Of a stretch of 64,000 nt of DNA, positions 1-9,600 are shown one piece after another. Location of the stretch: contig JAFLDZ010000011.1 in assembly GCA_017302135.1 (NCBI GenBank), positions 38,825 through 102,824 on the forward strand, written 5' to 3'. Within the stretch, counting starts at the first letter, position 1. Every line of letters starts with the position of its first letter. This stretch comes from Lysobacterales bacterium (GTDB lineage Bacteria; Pseudomonadota; Gammaproteobacteria; Xanthomonadales; Xanthomonadaceae). The position numbers and the translations under genes were made by a program. The notes under the pieces are model-generated. The model did not search any database and had not been told where the DNA came from. It saw nothing but the letters and a program-made list of their open reading frames with translations.

Positions 1-2
1 GT

Positions 3-1883
3 CTGCCGGCGATGCAGGCGCGGGCGTTCGTGCTCATGCAGGGGCAGGGCGCCGACGCTGCGCAGGATATCGCGCTGCAGTGCGACACGGTGTGGTTCTT
101 TCCGGAAGTGGCGGTGGGGCTGATGGTGTATCGCGGCGAAGCGACGGTCGCCGACAGCGATGCGCTGGACGTCGACACGCTGATGGTGGCCTACGATCCA
201 GCGGCCCGTCCGCGCAGCGCTGGGCACTATCGCGAGGTCATGGCCCTGCGCCGCGACCCGAAGACCGCCGCGATGCATGCCTTCAACGAATCCCAGCTGG
301 CGCCCGAGCGCAGTCCGCAGCGGCAGGCCGAACGCGAGGCGATGCGCGCGCGGCAAGCGCAGGCGGCGCAGGCGCAGCGTCAGGCGCTGCTGGACGAAAC
401 GATGGACGAGTTCTGGCAGCGCAGCGGCATGGACAAGCCGAAGGACTACCAGGCACCGCAGGCGCCCGCACCGCTGCTGCCGGCGGTGTCGATGGATGCG
501 ATCGAAGAGGGCGATTTCGATCTGGCCGAACTCTTCGCCCGTGCGCAGGTGCTGGCCGATGACGCGCGTCGCGATGGCGAAGCCAAACTCGCCGCACTGT
601 CGACGCAATTGCCCGCAGCGCCGCCGATGCCGGAGAAAACGCTTGCGGAGCAGACCGACGCTGCGCTGGCGCGCGCGGCCACGCCCGCGTACGACCTGCT
701 GACGCCCGCGCAGCAGGCGCCCCTGCCGCCGGAGTTGGCGCACGCGCTGGCGCTCGCCGAACAGGCGGCACCCGGCGCGGTGGATCGCGCACGGTTGGCC
801 GAAGCACGCGCTGCGTGGACGGGTCTGCCAGCGCTGCAGCGTGCCGCGCGCACGGCGGCGGCGCAGCCCACGACCCTGCAGGCGCCGCTGCCCGATCCCG
901 TCGCGCATGCGCTCGGCGCGCGGCTGTTGGCGATGCATCGCGCCGGCGAATCGCTGGCGGGGCGCGATTTCGCCGGTGCGTGGCTGCGCGGCGCCGATCT
1001 GCGCGGTGCCGATCTTCGCGAGGTGCAATTGGAGCGCGCCGATCTGAGCGGCGCTTGTCTGGCCGGTGCGGATCTCTCCGCCGCCGCGCTGACAGCGGCC
1101 TGCCTGGATCACGCCGATCTTTCCGGCTGCCGTCTGCACGGCGCGAACCTGTGCGGCGGTTCCGCGCGCGGTGCGCTGTTCGTGCGCGCCAACCTCGTCG
1201 GCGCCCGCGCCTTCGATGCCTGCTGGTCCGCCGCCGACCTGCGCGGCGCGCAGCTCGACGATGCGCTGCTGATGCGTATCGATCTGAGCGATGCCCAGCT
1301 CGACGACACCCAATTGACGCGCACCGTGCTGATGCAGGCCAAGGCGGCCCGCAGCCACTGGGTGGGCACGCGCTGGCGCATGTGCGTCGCGCCTTCGGCG
1401 GATTTCGGTCGTGCCTGTTTCGATGGCGCCACGCTCAGCCGCAGCGTGCTGATGGATGCATCGATGGCCGGCAGTTCATGGCAGGGCGCGACCCTCGATA
1501 CGGTCTATGCCGGTGGCAAGTCCGACTGGCGCGACAGCTGTCTGTCGCTGCTGCGCGCCAACAAATGCGGCTGGCGCGGCAGCGCCTTGAACGGTGCGTG
1601 TCTCGATGGCGCGGTGCTCGCCAGCTGCGATTTCGGCGAGGCCGATCTCAGCGGCGCCAGCCTGCGTGGCGCGCAGTTGCATCGCTCGCTGTTCATGCGC
1701 ACGACCCTGCGCGGTATCGACGCGGCCAACGCCAGTTTCTTCCAGGCGCTGTGCCGCAAGGCCGATTTCCGCGACGCCGGGCTGGAAGGCGCGGTGCTGG
1801 TGCAGGCCGACATGAGCGAAGCCGCGATGCAGGGCGCGCGCATGGCCGGCGCGCGCGTGGATCAACCGGCGAGGCTGTCATGA
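3..1883 (+). CDS. T6SS-associated DUF2169 / pentapeptide-repeat protein (5' end outside window)
   Basis: The frame is open to the window edge, so the ATG at position 12 is probably internal and the N-terminus is missing. The first ~100 visible residues resemble the end of a DUF2169 domain, followed by an Ala/Gln-rich linker. From about nt 940 to the stop the protein is a pentapeptide-repeat (A-D/N-L-x-x) solenoid, with runs such as GADLRGADLREVQLERADL and ADLSGASLRGAQL. DUF2169 proteins recur beside type VI secretion spike genes, where an adaptor or cargo-loading role is usually proposed. The gene overlaps the next start by 4 bp (ATGA), so they are translationally coupled. The family call is good; the molecular role is inference. 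Confidence 0.8.
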   Translation: MPAMQARAFVLMQGQGADAAQDIALQCDTVWFFPEVAVGLMVYRGEATVADSDALDVDTLMVAYDPAARPRSAGHYREVMALRRDPKTAAMHAFNESQLAPERSPQRQAEREAMRARQAQAAQAQRQALLDETMDEFWQRSGMDKPKDYQAPQAPAPLLPAVSMDAIEEGDFDLAELFARAQVLADDARRDGEAKLAALSTQLPAAPPMPEKTLAEQTDAALARAATPAYDLLTPAQQAPLPPELAHALALAEQAAPGAVDRARLAEARAAWTGLPALQRAARTAAAQPTTLQAPLPDPVAHALGARLLAMHRAGESLAGRDFAGAWLRGADLRGADLREVQLERADLSGACLAGADLSAAALTAACLDHADLSGCRLHGANLCGGSARGALFVRANLVGARAFDACWSAADLRGAQLDDALLMRIDLSDAQLDDTQLTRTVLMQAKAARSHWVGTRWRMCVAPSADFGRACFDGATLSRSVLMDASMAGSSWQGATLDTVYAGGKSDWRDSCLSLLRANKCGWRGSALNGACLDGAVLASCDFGEADLSGASLRGAQLHRSLFMRTTLRGIDAANASFFQALCRKADFRDAGLEGAVLVQADMSEAAMQGARMAGARVDQPARLS

Positions 1884-2998
1884 GCGCTGCCGTCATGACT
1901 GCTGCCGTCGTGGATGCTGCCCCGAGCTGGGACGACATCGCCCGCCTGCTGCGGCTGTCGCGGCCGGTGAGCGGCCTGTCGCTGCAGGCGCTGTCGATGC
2001 GCGATCGCGCGCTGGCCGGCGGCATGTTCGAAACCTGCGTATTCACCGGTGCGGATTTCGCTGGCAGCGATCTCGCCAGGGCCTGCTTCATCGACTGCGA
2101 GATGCAGGGCGTCGATCTGCGTGCGGCGGCCCTGAGCAACACCACCTTCGTGCGTTGCCGGATGGCGAATGCGCGCATGCCGATCGGCGCACCCGCGCAG
2201 ATCGTGCTGGTCGATTGCGCGCTGAACGGGTCCGACTGGCAGGGCACGCATCTGGCGCGCAGCGCGGCCAGCGGCTGCGATTTCGCGGCGTCCGCGATGC
2301 GCGGCGTGCGTCTGGAGCGCAGCGTGCTGTGGAAGGCCGGACTGCAGGGCGTGGATATGCGCGATGCGGTGTTCGACCAGGCGGCGCTGTGCGACACCGA
2401 TCTGCGCACGACCGCGCTGTCCGGCCTGCAGGCCAGCCTCAGCGCGCTGATGAACAACGATCTGCGCGGACAGCAGCTCGCTGGCGCGAAAATCCAGCGC
2501 TGCCAGCTGCAGAGCAGCGATCTGCGCGGCGCCGATCTGCGCGGCGCGGACCTCGGCGAATCCGGCTGCATCCAGGTCAATTTCGAAGGCGCGAATCTGG
2601 ACGGACTGCGCGCGCAGCGAGGCATGTTCCTGTCCGCGCGCTTCGCCCGGTGCAGCGTGCGCGGCGCCGATCTGCACGGCGCGCTGTTCCACGCCGCCGT
2701 GGTCGATGGCGTCCGCTTCGAACGCTGCGCCATGCGCGAAAGCAGCTGGGAGAAGAGCCGGATGCGCGATGTCCGCTTCGCCGATTGCGATCTGCGCGAC
2801 TCCCGCTTCGATCACGCCGGCATCAGCGGCGGCGAATTCGTCCGCGTGCAGCTGCAGAACAGCGGTTTCCACAACACCCGTCAGACCGATGTCCGCATGC
2901 ATCGCGTGCAGCGCAAAGGCATGCGCGGCACCAACGCCGCGCTGCTGGACATCGAAGCCCCCACCCTGGAACTGGAGAACCTCCCTTGCGCACCTTGA
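1880..2998 (+). CDS. Pentapeptide-repeat protein, T6SS accessory
   Basis: This 372-residue protein is made almost wholly of pentapeptide repeats, for example SSDLRGADLRGADLGESGC and NFEGANLDGL, which should fold as a right-handed quadrilateral beta-helix. It has no signal peptide or membrane segment. The ATG at 1880 overlaps the upstream TGA; the frame is open further upstream but that part is the shadow of the first gene. It sits between a DUF2169/pentapeptide gene and a DUF3540 gene, a combination known from T6SS vgrG-linked operons, so a part in loading or stabilising the spike tip is likely. No catalytic motif is visible. It resembles the preceding protein and may have come from it by duplication. 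Confidence 0.8.
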   Translation: MSAAVMTAAVVDAAPSWDDIARLLRLSRPVSGLSLQALSMRDRALAGGMFETCVFTGADFAGSDLARACFIDCEMQGVDLRAAALSNTTFVRCRMANARMPIGAPAQIVLVDCALNGSDWQGTHLARSAASGCDFAASAMRGVRLERSVLWKAGLQGVDMRDAVFDQAALCDTDLRTTALSGLQASLSALMNNDLRGQQLAGAKIQRCQLQSSDLRGADLRGADLGESGCIQVNFEGANLDGLRAQRGMFLSARFARCSVRGADLHGALFHAAVVDGVRFERCAMRESSWEKSRMRDVRFADCDLRDSRFDHAGISGGEFVRVQLQNSGFHNTRQTDVRMHRVQRKGMRGTNAALLDIEAPTLELENLPCAP

Positions 2999-3585
2999 AT
3001 GCAGATTCCATCGCGCCAGCCGCGCCGGTCACCCCGGCCGCGCCCGTGGCGCTCGCGGACACGCGCATCACCGTGCTGTTCGACGACGGCAGCTGCCTGC
3101 TCGGCAACGGCATGCGCGCGCTGCGCGCGGTGAGCTGTCTGGTCGAACTGCAGATCGGCGATCGCGTCCTCGTCAGCACATCGACCGATGGCCCATGCCA
3201 TGTGCTGCACATCCTCGCCAGAAACATGTGCATTCGCAGCGAGTCCGCCCGCAATGAGAGCGGCAGCGCGCGCCTGAGCGTGCCCGGCGCCACCGGCATG
3301 TCGCTGTGCCAGGCGCGTATCGCCGTGCACGCCGCCGAGAGTCTGCACATGGGCAGTGCCGGCGACGCTTCGTTGAGCGCCGCTGGCGGCACCCTGTCGT
3401 TGAATGGACGCAATCTGTTCGTGACCGTGACCGACTCCATCGTCGAGCAGGCCAGTCATTACGTCGGCAAGATCGGACAATACCTGCTCGATGTGCGCGC
3501 GCTGCTGCGCCTGCACGGCAACGACGCCCTGTTCACCGCGGCGAACGACATCAAGGTCGACGCCGAACGCATCAGCATGGGCTGA
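2986..3585 (+). CDS. DUF3540 family protein, T6SS-associated
   Basis: I chose a TTG start at 2986. It is preceded by GGAG at 2974-2977 and overlaps the end of the upstream gene by 13 bp; no ATG gives a better fit. The 199-residue product has a short Ala/Pro-rich N-terminus and then a beta-rich domain (RITVLFDDGSCLL, then LQIGDRVLVST, then the repeated LSAAGG / LSLNGRNLFV strands). This matches DUF3540 proteins found next to DUF2169 and DUF4150 genes in T6SS loci. The beta-strand repeats suggest a spike-like or trimerising structure, which is inference. The protein is probably cytoplasmic until secreted or assembled. Confidence 0.7.
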   Translation: MRTLNADSIAPAAPVTPAAPVALADTRITVLFDDGSCLLGNGMRALRAVSCLVELQIGDRVLVSTSTDGPCHVLHILARNMCIRSESARNESGSARLSVPGATGMSLCQARIAVHAAESLHMGSAGDASLSAAGGTLSLNGRNLFVTVTDSIVEQASHYVGKIGQYLLDVRALLRLHGNDALFTAANDIKVDAERISMG

Positions 3586-3588
3586 GCC

Positions 3589-3966
3589 ATGTTCGCGAAC
3601 AACAATCTCGGCGTGATGAGCCTCGGATTCCCGGATGTCTGCATCGTCGGCATCATCCCGGTGCCGGAGGCGAACATCGATTTTTCGATCACCAACATTC
3701 CGACCGTCTTCAATGTGCTGTACGGCGGCGGTCTGGTCGAGAACCTGATCACCATCAGCACCCTGAGCACGGCGGATGTCGGTGTCGGCGTGGTATCGGG
3801 CATGTGCATGGGGCCGAAGCGCTCGATCCTCGGCAGTTTCAAGCTGCTGGTCGGCGCGATCTTCGTGTCGCGGCTGACGTCCATCAACGGCCAGAACGGC
3901 TTGCTGCCCAACACCGTCGGCATCTGTCTGCTGCCGACCCAGTTCCGCGTGCTGGTGCTGTCGTGA
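3589..3966 (+). CDS. DUF4150 / PAAR-like spike-tip protein
   Basis: This compact 125-residue protein starts MFANNNLGVMSLGFPDVCIV, followed by PVPEANIDFSITNIPTVFNVLYGGGLVENL. That is the DUF4150 (PAAR-like) pattern, rich in Pro, Gly and Asn turns between short beta strands. PAAR and PAAR-like proteins cap the VgrG spike of the type VI apparatus and can recruit effectors. There is no C-terminal toxin extension, so this copy would be a bare tip. The gene follows the DUF3540 gene by 3 bp and overlaps the lipoprotein gene by 4 bp, which points to one operon. Confidence 0.75.
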   Translation: MFANNNLGVMSLGFPDVCIVGIIPVPEANIDFSITNIPTVFNVLYGGGLVENLITISTLSTADVGVGVVSGMCMGPKRSILGSFKLLVGAIFVSRLTSINGQNGLLPNTVGICLLPTQFRVLVLS

Positions 3967-4436
3967 CCGGCGCGCGCCATCTTCCCGTGCTGCTGCTCGC
4001 GCTGTGCGCGCTGGCGGGCTGCGGATCGATCAAGAGCAAGCTCGGGATCGGCCCGCCGCATGCGTCGCTGCGCAGCCTGAGCGTTGCCGCGGACCCCGGT
4101 GCGAACAGCGGCAACGGCACGCAGCTGGACATCGTGGTGGTCTACAGCAGCAGCGCCATCGCCGCATTGCCCAAGACCGGGCCGGACTGGTTCCGTCAGC
4201 GCGATGGCTTGAAGAAATCGCTGGGCAAGGACATCGAGGTGGTGTCGGTGGAAAGCGCTTCGCCCGACGAAGTCTTCGCGGTGGAACTGCCGCGCAAGAC
4301 CCGCAGGAAAGGGTTGGCGGTCTACGCGTTCGCCAATTACGTGGACCCCGGGGGTTGGCCGCCGATCGCGTTGACGGCATACAAGAAGGCCGCGCTGCGC
4401 CTGCAGGCGAAGTCGATCGAGGTATCAGAGCAATGA
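3963..4436 (+). CDS. tssJ: T6SS outer-membrane lipoprotein TssJ
   Basis: A GTG start (GTGA overlap with the previous stop) gives 157 residues. The N-terminus is a lipoprotein signal: a hydrophobic stretch followed by the lipobox L-A-G-C with Cys at residue 19 and Gly at +2, consistent with outer-membrane sorting. The rest (LDIVVVYSSSAIAALP ... WFRQRDGLKKSLGKDIEVVSVE ... WPPIALTAYKK) fits the transthyretin-like TssJ/VasD fold. TssJ anchors the TssLM membrane complex through the TssM periplasmic domain. tssK follows by 10 bp, and the order J-K-L-M is the standard one. The match is mainly by position and lipobox. Confidence 0.8.
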   Translation: MTGARHLPVLLLALCALAGCGSIKSKLGIGPPHASLRSLSVAADPGANSGNGTQLDIVVVYSSSAIAALPKTGPDWFRQRDGLKKSLGKDIEVVSVESASPDEVFAVELPRKTRRKGLAVYAFANYVDPGGWPPIALTAYKKAALRLQAKSIEVSEQ

Positions 4437-4446
4437 GGAGCATCGC

Positions 4447-5919
4447 ATGACCGACAACGAATTCCTGCCCGATGCGGTCCAGTGGTCCGAGGGCATGCTG
4501 CTCTCGCCGCAGCATTTCCAGCAGAACGACATCCATGCGCAGGCGATGATGCAACAGCGACTGGCGAGTCTGACGCCGCACGTCTGGGGCGTGCGGCGCC
4601 TGCAGTTGGACGCCACGCGCCTGGTCGATGGTCTGGTGAAAGTCGTCGAATGCGATGCGGTGATGCCGGACGGCCTGCCGCTGGTGTTCCGCGCGAACCA
4701 GTCGGGGCGCGACCTGAGTCTGAAAGTCGAGCCCCGCAACGGCGCCGACGGAAGACCCGTGCCGGTGCGGGTGTTTCTCGCCATTCCTCCGCGCGCGGGC
4801 GCGAAGCCGGGAATCTCGACCGGCAGCGGCACCGCGCATCGCCGCTACGAAAGTCTGCAGGGCGTGGAAACGCTGGACGAAGTGACCGGCATCGGCGACG
4901 TGGTGGTGGAGCGTCAGCGCGCCTGCATCGAACTGTTCGCCGACAAGGTGCCCGATGGCTACGATGCGCTGCCGCTGCTGGAAATCATCCGCGACGGTTA
5001 TGGCGCGGTCTCGCTGACCCGCTATCACCCGCCGATGTTCCGCATCGGTGCGTCGGCTTTCCTCGGCGCGCAGGGGTTGCAACAGCAGTTCGCCGCGCTG
5101 CGTAACCAGTTGTGGGACAAGCTGCGCGAACTCGCCGGCAGCAGCGAGGACGATGCGCCGGAATCCGTCGCTGTCCTGAGCAGCGAGGCGAGGATGCATC
5201 TGCGCATCGCCCGCGAGATCGCGGCCTGCCTGCCGCTGGTCGATACCCTCCTGTTCGATCCGCTGTGCTCGCCGCAGCAGGCGTGGTGGGCGATGGCGCA
5301 GATCGTCGGACGCATGGCGGCGATCGGTGGCAATCCGCGTCCGCTGAAGATGGATCCCTACCGTCACGACGATTGCCAACCGCAGTTCCAGGCGGCGCTG
5401 GCGTTCGTGATGCGCAAGCTGGCGCTGGTCAACACCGATTGGGACAGCCCGGAGTTCGCGCACCTCGGCGACGGCATGTATCTGCGGCTGCTGCCTGACG
5501 ACAGCCCGCAGACGGTCTATCTTGAATTGCGCAAGCGCGAAGGACAGAGCGCGAGCGATCTGCAGGCTTGGCTGGGTCAGGCCTGGATCGCCAGTGGCGA
5601 TCTGATGCCCGTACTGCGGCAGCGGCGCTTGACCGGTGCTGCGGTGCGTCTGCTCAACCCGGGCGAAGTCACCGGTCTGGGCCTGCGTGCCGATGCCCTG
5701 ATCTTCGCGGTCAGCAGCGAGCGACTGGAGATGCCGCAGGGTCTGGTCGACAGTTTCCGTGCCGGCCTGCCGATGGTGGTGCTGGGCGATGCGCAATATG
5801 CGCCGGCGGCGATCATTCTCCATCACCGCAAACAGGCGGGCGGCGCTGCGCCCGCGCCGCAGCCGACAGCCGTTGCGATGCCGTCGTCGAAGCCGTCGCC
5901 GGAGTCGGGACATGCCTGA
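4447..5919 (+). CDS. tssK: T6SS baseplate protein TssK
   Basis: This 490-residue protein has the diagnostic N-terminus of TssK/VasE/ImpJ (VQWSEGMLLSPQHFQQ) and the family's conserved middle region (ALRNQLWDKLREL, HLRIAREIAACLPLVDTLL). TssK links the baseplate to the TssLM membrane complex. It is somewhat longer than usual (about 440-450 residues) because of an Ala/Pro-rich C-terminal tail. A good Shine-Dalgarno (GAGGAG) lies just upstream. The stop overlaps the tssL start. Confidence 0.95.
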   Translation: MTDNEFLPDAVQWSEGMLLSPQHFQQNDIHAQAMMQQRLASLTPHVWGVRRLQLDATRLVDGLVKVVECDAVMPDGLPLVFRANQSGRDLSLKVEPRNGADGRPVPVRVFLAIPPRAGAKPGISTGSGTAHRRYESLQGVETLDEVTGIGDVVVERQRACIELFADKVPDGYDALPLLEIIRDGYGAVSLTRYHPPMFRIGASAFLGAQGLQQQFAALRNQLWDKLRELAGSSEDDAPESVAVLSSEARMHLRIAREIAACLPLVDTLLFDPLCSPQQAWWAMAQIVGRMAAIGGNPRPLKMDPYRHDDCQPQFQAALAFVMRKLALVNTDWDSPEFAHLGDGMYLRLLPDDSPQTVYLELRKREGQSASDLQAWLGQAWIASGDLMPVLRQRRLTGAAVRLLNPGEVTGLGLRADALIFAVSSERLEMPQGLVDSFRAGLPMVVLGDAQYAPAAIILHHRKQAGGAAPAPQPTAVAMPSSKPSPESGHA

Positions 5920-6676
5920 GCGCACCGGCGCCCCGCTGTTCCTGCTGGCCCGGTTCGCCGAATTCTTCGAATCGGTGGTGGACAGCAAGCAGGCGATTTC
6001 CGAAGGTCGTCTCGGTGCGGTGCTGTCGGTCGGCGACGAGCCGCAGCCGACCGATCCGCGCGAGCTCGCCGCACGCCTGAGCGCCAGGCTCGCGGCGGTG
6101 CTGCGGCTGCAGGAAAAAGAGGTGGCGCGCACCGGCAAGCCGACCGAGATCGACGCCCATCGCAAGGCCATGTACGTGATGGCGGCGGTGACCGACGAGA
6201 TCTTCATTCTCGAGGTCGATTGGCCGGGGCGCGATGCCTGGCTGGATTTGTTGATGGAATACAACCTCTTCCAGTCGCGCAATGCCGGCAACCGTTTTTT
6301 CCAGATGGCCGACGACCTGCTGGCCGCGCAGATTCCCGATCCGCTGCAGGTCGACCTGGCGGCGGTGATGGTGATGGCGCTGCAGTTGGGCTTCAAGGGT
6401 CGCTATCGCGGCACGCTCAGCGATCGCGAACTGGATGCGCTGCGCAACCGCTTGTACCGGCTGGTCGAGCGCGAGCACGGCGCGATCGCGACCGAACTGG
6501 CGTTTCCGCAGACCATGGATGAATTGAAGGCCGGCGGTACGCCGGAGCGGCTCGCGCCGCTGTCGCCCTGGTATGCGGCGGGGGCGATGGTGTTGATCGC
6601 TTTCCTGGTGATTTCCAGCGTGATGTGGCTGTGGCTGCTCGAACCTTTCCGCAGCGCTGTCGGGGCGGGCGAATGA
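5912..6676 (+). CDS. tssL: T6SS inner-membrane protein TssL (DotU family)
   Basis: The ATG at 5912 overlaps the end of tssK by 8 bp and gives 254 residues, the length of a DotU-type TssL without an OmpA-like peptidoglycan-binding extension. Typical features are RFAEFFESVVDSKQ near the N-terminus and KAMYVMAAVTDEIFI, ending in a single membrane span at about residues 220-243 (WYAAGAMVLIAFLVISSV). The N-terminal domain is cytoplasmic and contacts TssK and TssE; the tail anchors it with TssM. The lack of a peptidoglycan-binding domain means that cell-wall anchoring needs another protein, not seen here. Confidence 0.92.
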   Translation: MPERTGAPLFLLARFAEFFESVVDSKQAISEGRLGAVLSVGDEPQPTDPRELAARLSARLAAVLRLQEKEVARTGKPTEIDAHRKAMYVMAAVTDEIFILEVDWPGRDAWLDLLMEYNLFQSRNAGNRFFQMADDLLAAQIPDPLQVDLAAVMVMALQLGFKGRYRGTLSDRELDALRNRLYRLVEREHGAIATELAFPQTMDELKAGGTPERLAPLSPWYAAGAMVLIAFLVISSVMWLWLLEPFRSAVGAGE

Positions 6677-9600
6677 TGTTGGACGCCGCGACCGCATCAT
6701 CCGTTCCAACTGCGCCGGCTGCAGCCGTGCCTACCGCAGTTGCGCCTGCCGCCGCTGCCCCGACGGCTGCCGCGCAGGGCGCAGCCGAGCCCGGCGGCTT
6801 CGATCTCGGGGCGTTGGGATTGGGATCGTTCGATCTCTCCAGAATCGATGTGCTGAAAACATCGCTGACGGGCGCCGGCGTGTTGATCGTGCTGCTGCTC
6901 GCGTTTCTCGCGGTGCGGCGTCTGCGCAAGCCTGCGATCGTGACCCTGGGCGACGCCGAAGGCAGCTGCGGCATCTGCGTGCGGGTGCGGGCCTGGCTGC
7001 AGCGGATGCTGGCCGCCATCGACTACCTGTCGACCCGTCGCGAATGGCGCTATGCGCAGCCGTGGCTGCTGGTGCTGGGCGAACGCAGCGCCGGCAAGAG
7101 CAGCTTCATCGCATCGGTTTCGGACACCTGGCGCCATCATCCGCCGAAGCATGCCGACCAGCTGCAGGCCGAGGGCATGCAGTGGTCGTATTTCCGCTAC
7201 GGCGTACTCATCGATGGCGACGGCGCGCTGGCGGCGGCTGACGAAGGCGCGCCCGAGGCCAAGCAGTGGAACCGTGGTCTGAAGGCGCTGAACGATCTGC
7301 GTCCGGAGCGGCCGCTGGATGGTCTCGTGCTGTGCGTATCGGCGCGCTCGCTGTGCAATGTGAAGCTGTCGCAGCGGATCGCGCTGGCCGAGAACGTCAG
7401 CCGCCAGCTCAGCCGGCTGCAGTCCAGCGTCGAATTCATGCTGCCCGCCTACGTGGTGGTGACCCAGTGCGACGACATTCCGGGATTCGCATCGTTCTGG
7501 CAAAGCCAGGCGCCCGACCGGCTCGGCCAGATGATCGGTTATTCCGCCATCGCCCAGGACCAGAGCCGGCCGCCTTCCGACTGGGTCGACAATGCGTTCG
7601 ATCGGGTCGGCGTGCGCATGCGCGAGATCCAGGCGGACGTCGCCGCGCGCAGCGAAACGATCGACGATGCCGACGGCTTTTTCCTGTTCCCCAGCCAGTT
7701 CGGCAAGTTGCGCGAGCCGCTGGCGCAGTGGATGGAAACCGTATTCCGCACCACCGCATGGCAGAGCGGCTATCTGTTTCGCGGCCTGTATTTCGCCGGT
7801 TCGGTCGAAGCCGACGGCACCATCGCCGAAGGCACGCGCGGCGATGTCGATTTCGTCGATGCCCTGGTGTCGGAGAGGGCGCTGCGCGAGCCGGCGCTGG
7901 CCAAGCCGACGCGGCAGGGCATCTGGTCGCGCAATCGCCTGATTCATCAACTGCAGGTCGCGGCGGTCGCCGCCGCGGTCGGTCTGTTCGTCGCGCTGGC
8001 CATCGCCGGTTACAGGGAATCGAAGCAGGTCGCAGCCGTGGTCTCGGCGATCGACTCGCTGGACAAGGTCGCGCCGCGCGTTCCGGCCGCCGAAAGCGGC
8101 GAATGCCTGGCCCGCGAAGATGTGTATCCGCTGCTGGCGCAGGTCTCGCGGATCGAAACCGGCTCGCGCTATCTGGCGATTCCGCTGTCGTGGGTGGATA
8201 CCCGCCTGACCAGCGGCAGCGCGACGGCCATCGGCCGTTCCACCGTGCAGAAAGTGCTGCTGCCGACCCTGTCCTGCCTGCTGGAGCAGCGCTCGCGCGA
8301 TCTGCTGATGTCCGCGCGCATTCCCGACGCACCAGCCGGGAACGTGCTGTCGCGCGAGCGCGGCGATTTCCGGCAGCTGGTGGTCGATGCGCGCGATCTC
8401 GAAGACAACCTCGTGCGCTTCCGGACCCTGTCGAAACAGAACAGCGCACTGGACGAGCGTCAGCTGATCGGGATGCTCGACGCGCTGTCGTCGTATGTGT
8501 TCGACGAACCGCTGCCCAGGGACGTGTGGCGCGAGGGCGGGGTGCTGGATGATGCTTTCCGCAAGGTCGAGGATGTGCGCGAACCGGTCATGCCCAATGG
8601 CCTGCACGCGCGCCTCGCCGCCGCGATGGAAGCCCGCAGCACCAGTCTTCGCGCCGCGCTGAGCCGCGAAGTGGCGGTGGGCGACGATCTGCTGGCGCTG
8701 TTGAACGAAGGCCAGCCGCCCATCCTCGACAACACGCGGCGCATGGGCATCTGGCTGTCGTGGGTGCAGCAGTCGTGGCTGGGCTCTTCCGCCGAACGCA
8801 ATCCCTGCCAGGACATCGTCAACGCCAACAAGGCCGATGTCGAAGCGCTGATCGCCCATTACGGCAATCTCCCCGGCATGGCCGGCATGCTGCAGCGCTT
8901 CGGCCCCAAGCAGTGCCACCAGCCGGAGATGCAGACGCTGGCGACGATGACGATGGCGCCGTACGGCCCGATGTTCATCGCCGGGAAGGGCGGGCTGACG
9001 CTCGCGCCGCCGCTGGAGGACGAATTGTCCGGGCTGCCGGCGCTGGCCGAGCTGCCTTACATGCAGCTCACCTCGGCCCGGCCGTTCGCGTGCGTCGGCG
9101 CGGCTGCGGACTGGCGCGCCAACGAGCTTGCGGAAGCGGCGGGTTATCTCCGCCAATACGAAGACTTCGCCAAGTCGCGGAAACTGCCGCCGCTGGAAGA
9201 AGGCGGTCGACCGCTCTACGACAATTTGGCCCGGGAGTCGTTGGCGCACGCGCTGGACGACACCCTGCGTCGCGCCCAGCGGGTACCGGGCGATTCGCAG
9301 GCCGATCAGCAAGCGGCCAACCGCACCGATGCGCAGCTCACCCGCGTCGGCGACGAGCTTGCGCAAGGCATGGACGCACTGAAAGCGGTGCTCAACGCCT
9401 ACGCGAGCTATGGCTTTTCCGACGGCGGCACCGAAGTGCGCCAGTGCGCGCGCGGGTTCGCTGCGGACAATCTGGGCGGCGTGGATGCGCTGGCGGATAT
9501 CAGTCGGCTGTACGCGCCACCGGTCGCGGTGGGCACCGATGCGATGTTCACCCTCGGCGGATTGCCGGTGACCAGGGATTTCCTCGCCCGCCAGGTCGCG

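Noticed and set aside
815..1879. Upstream extension of the second pentapeptide gene
   Set aside because: The extension overlaps the first gene entirely and is Arg/Ala-rich. The ATG at 1880 overlaps the stop in the usual coupled way.
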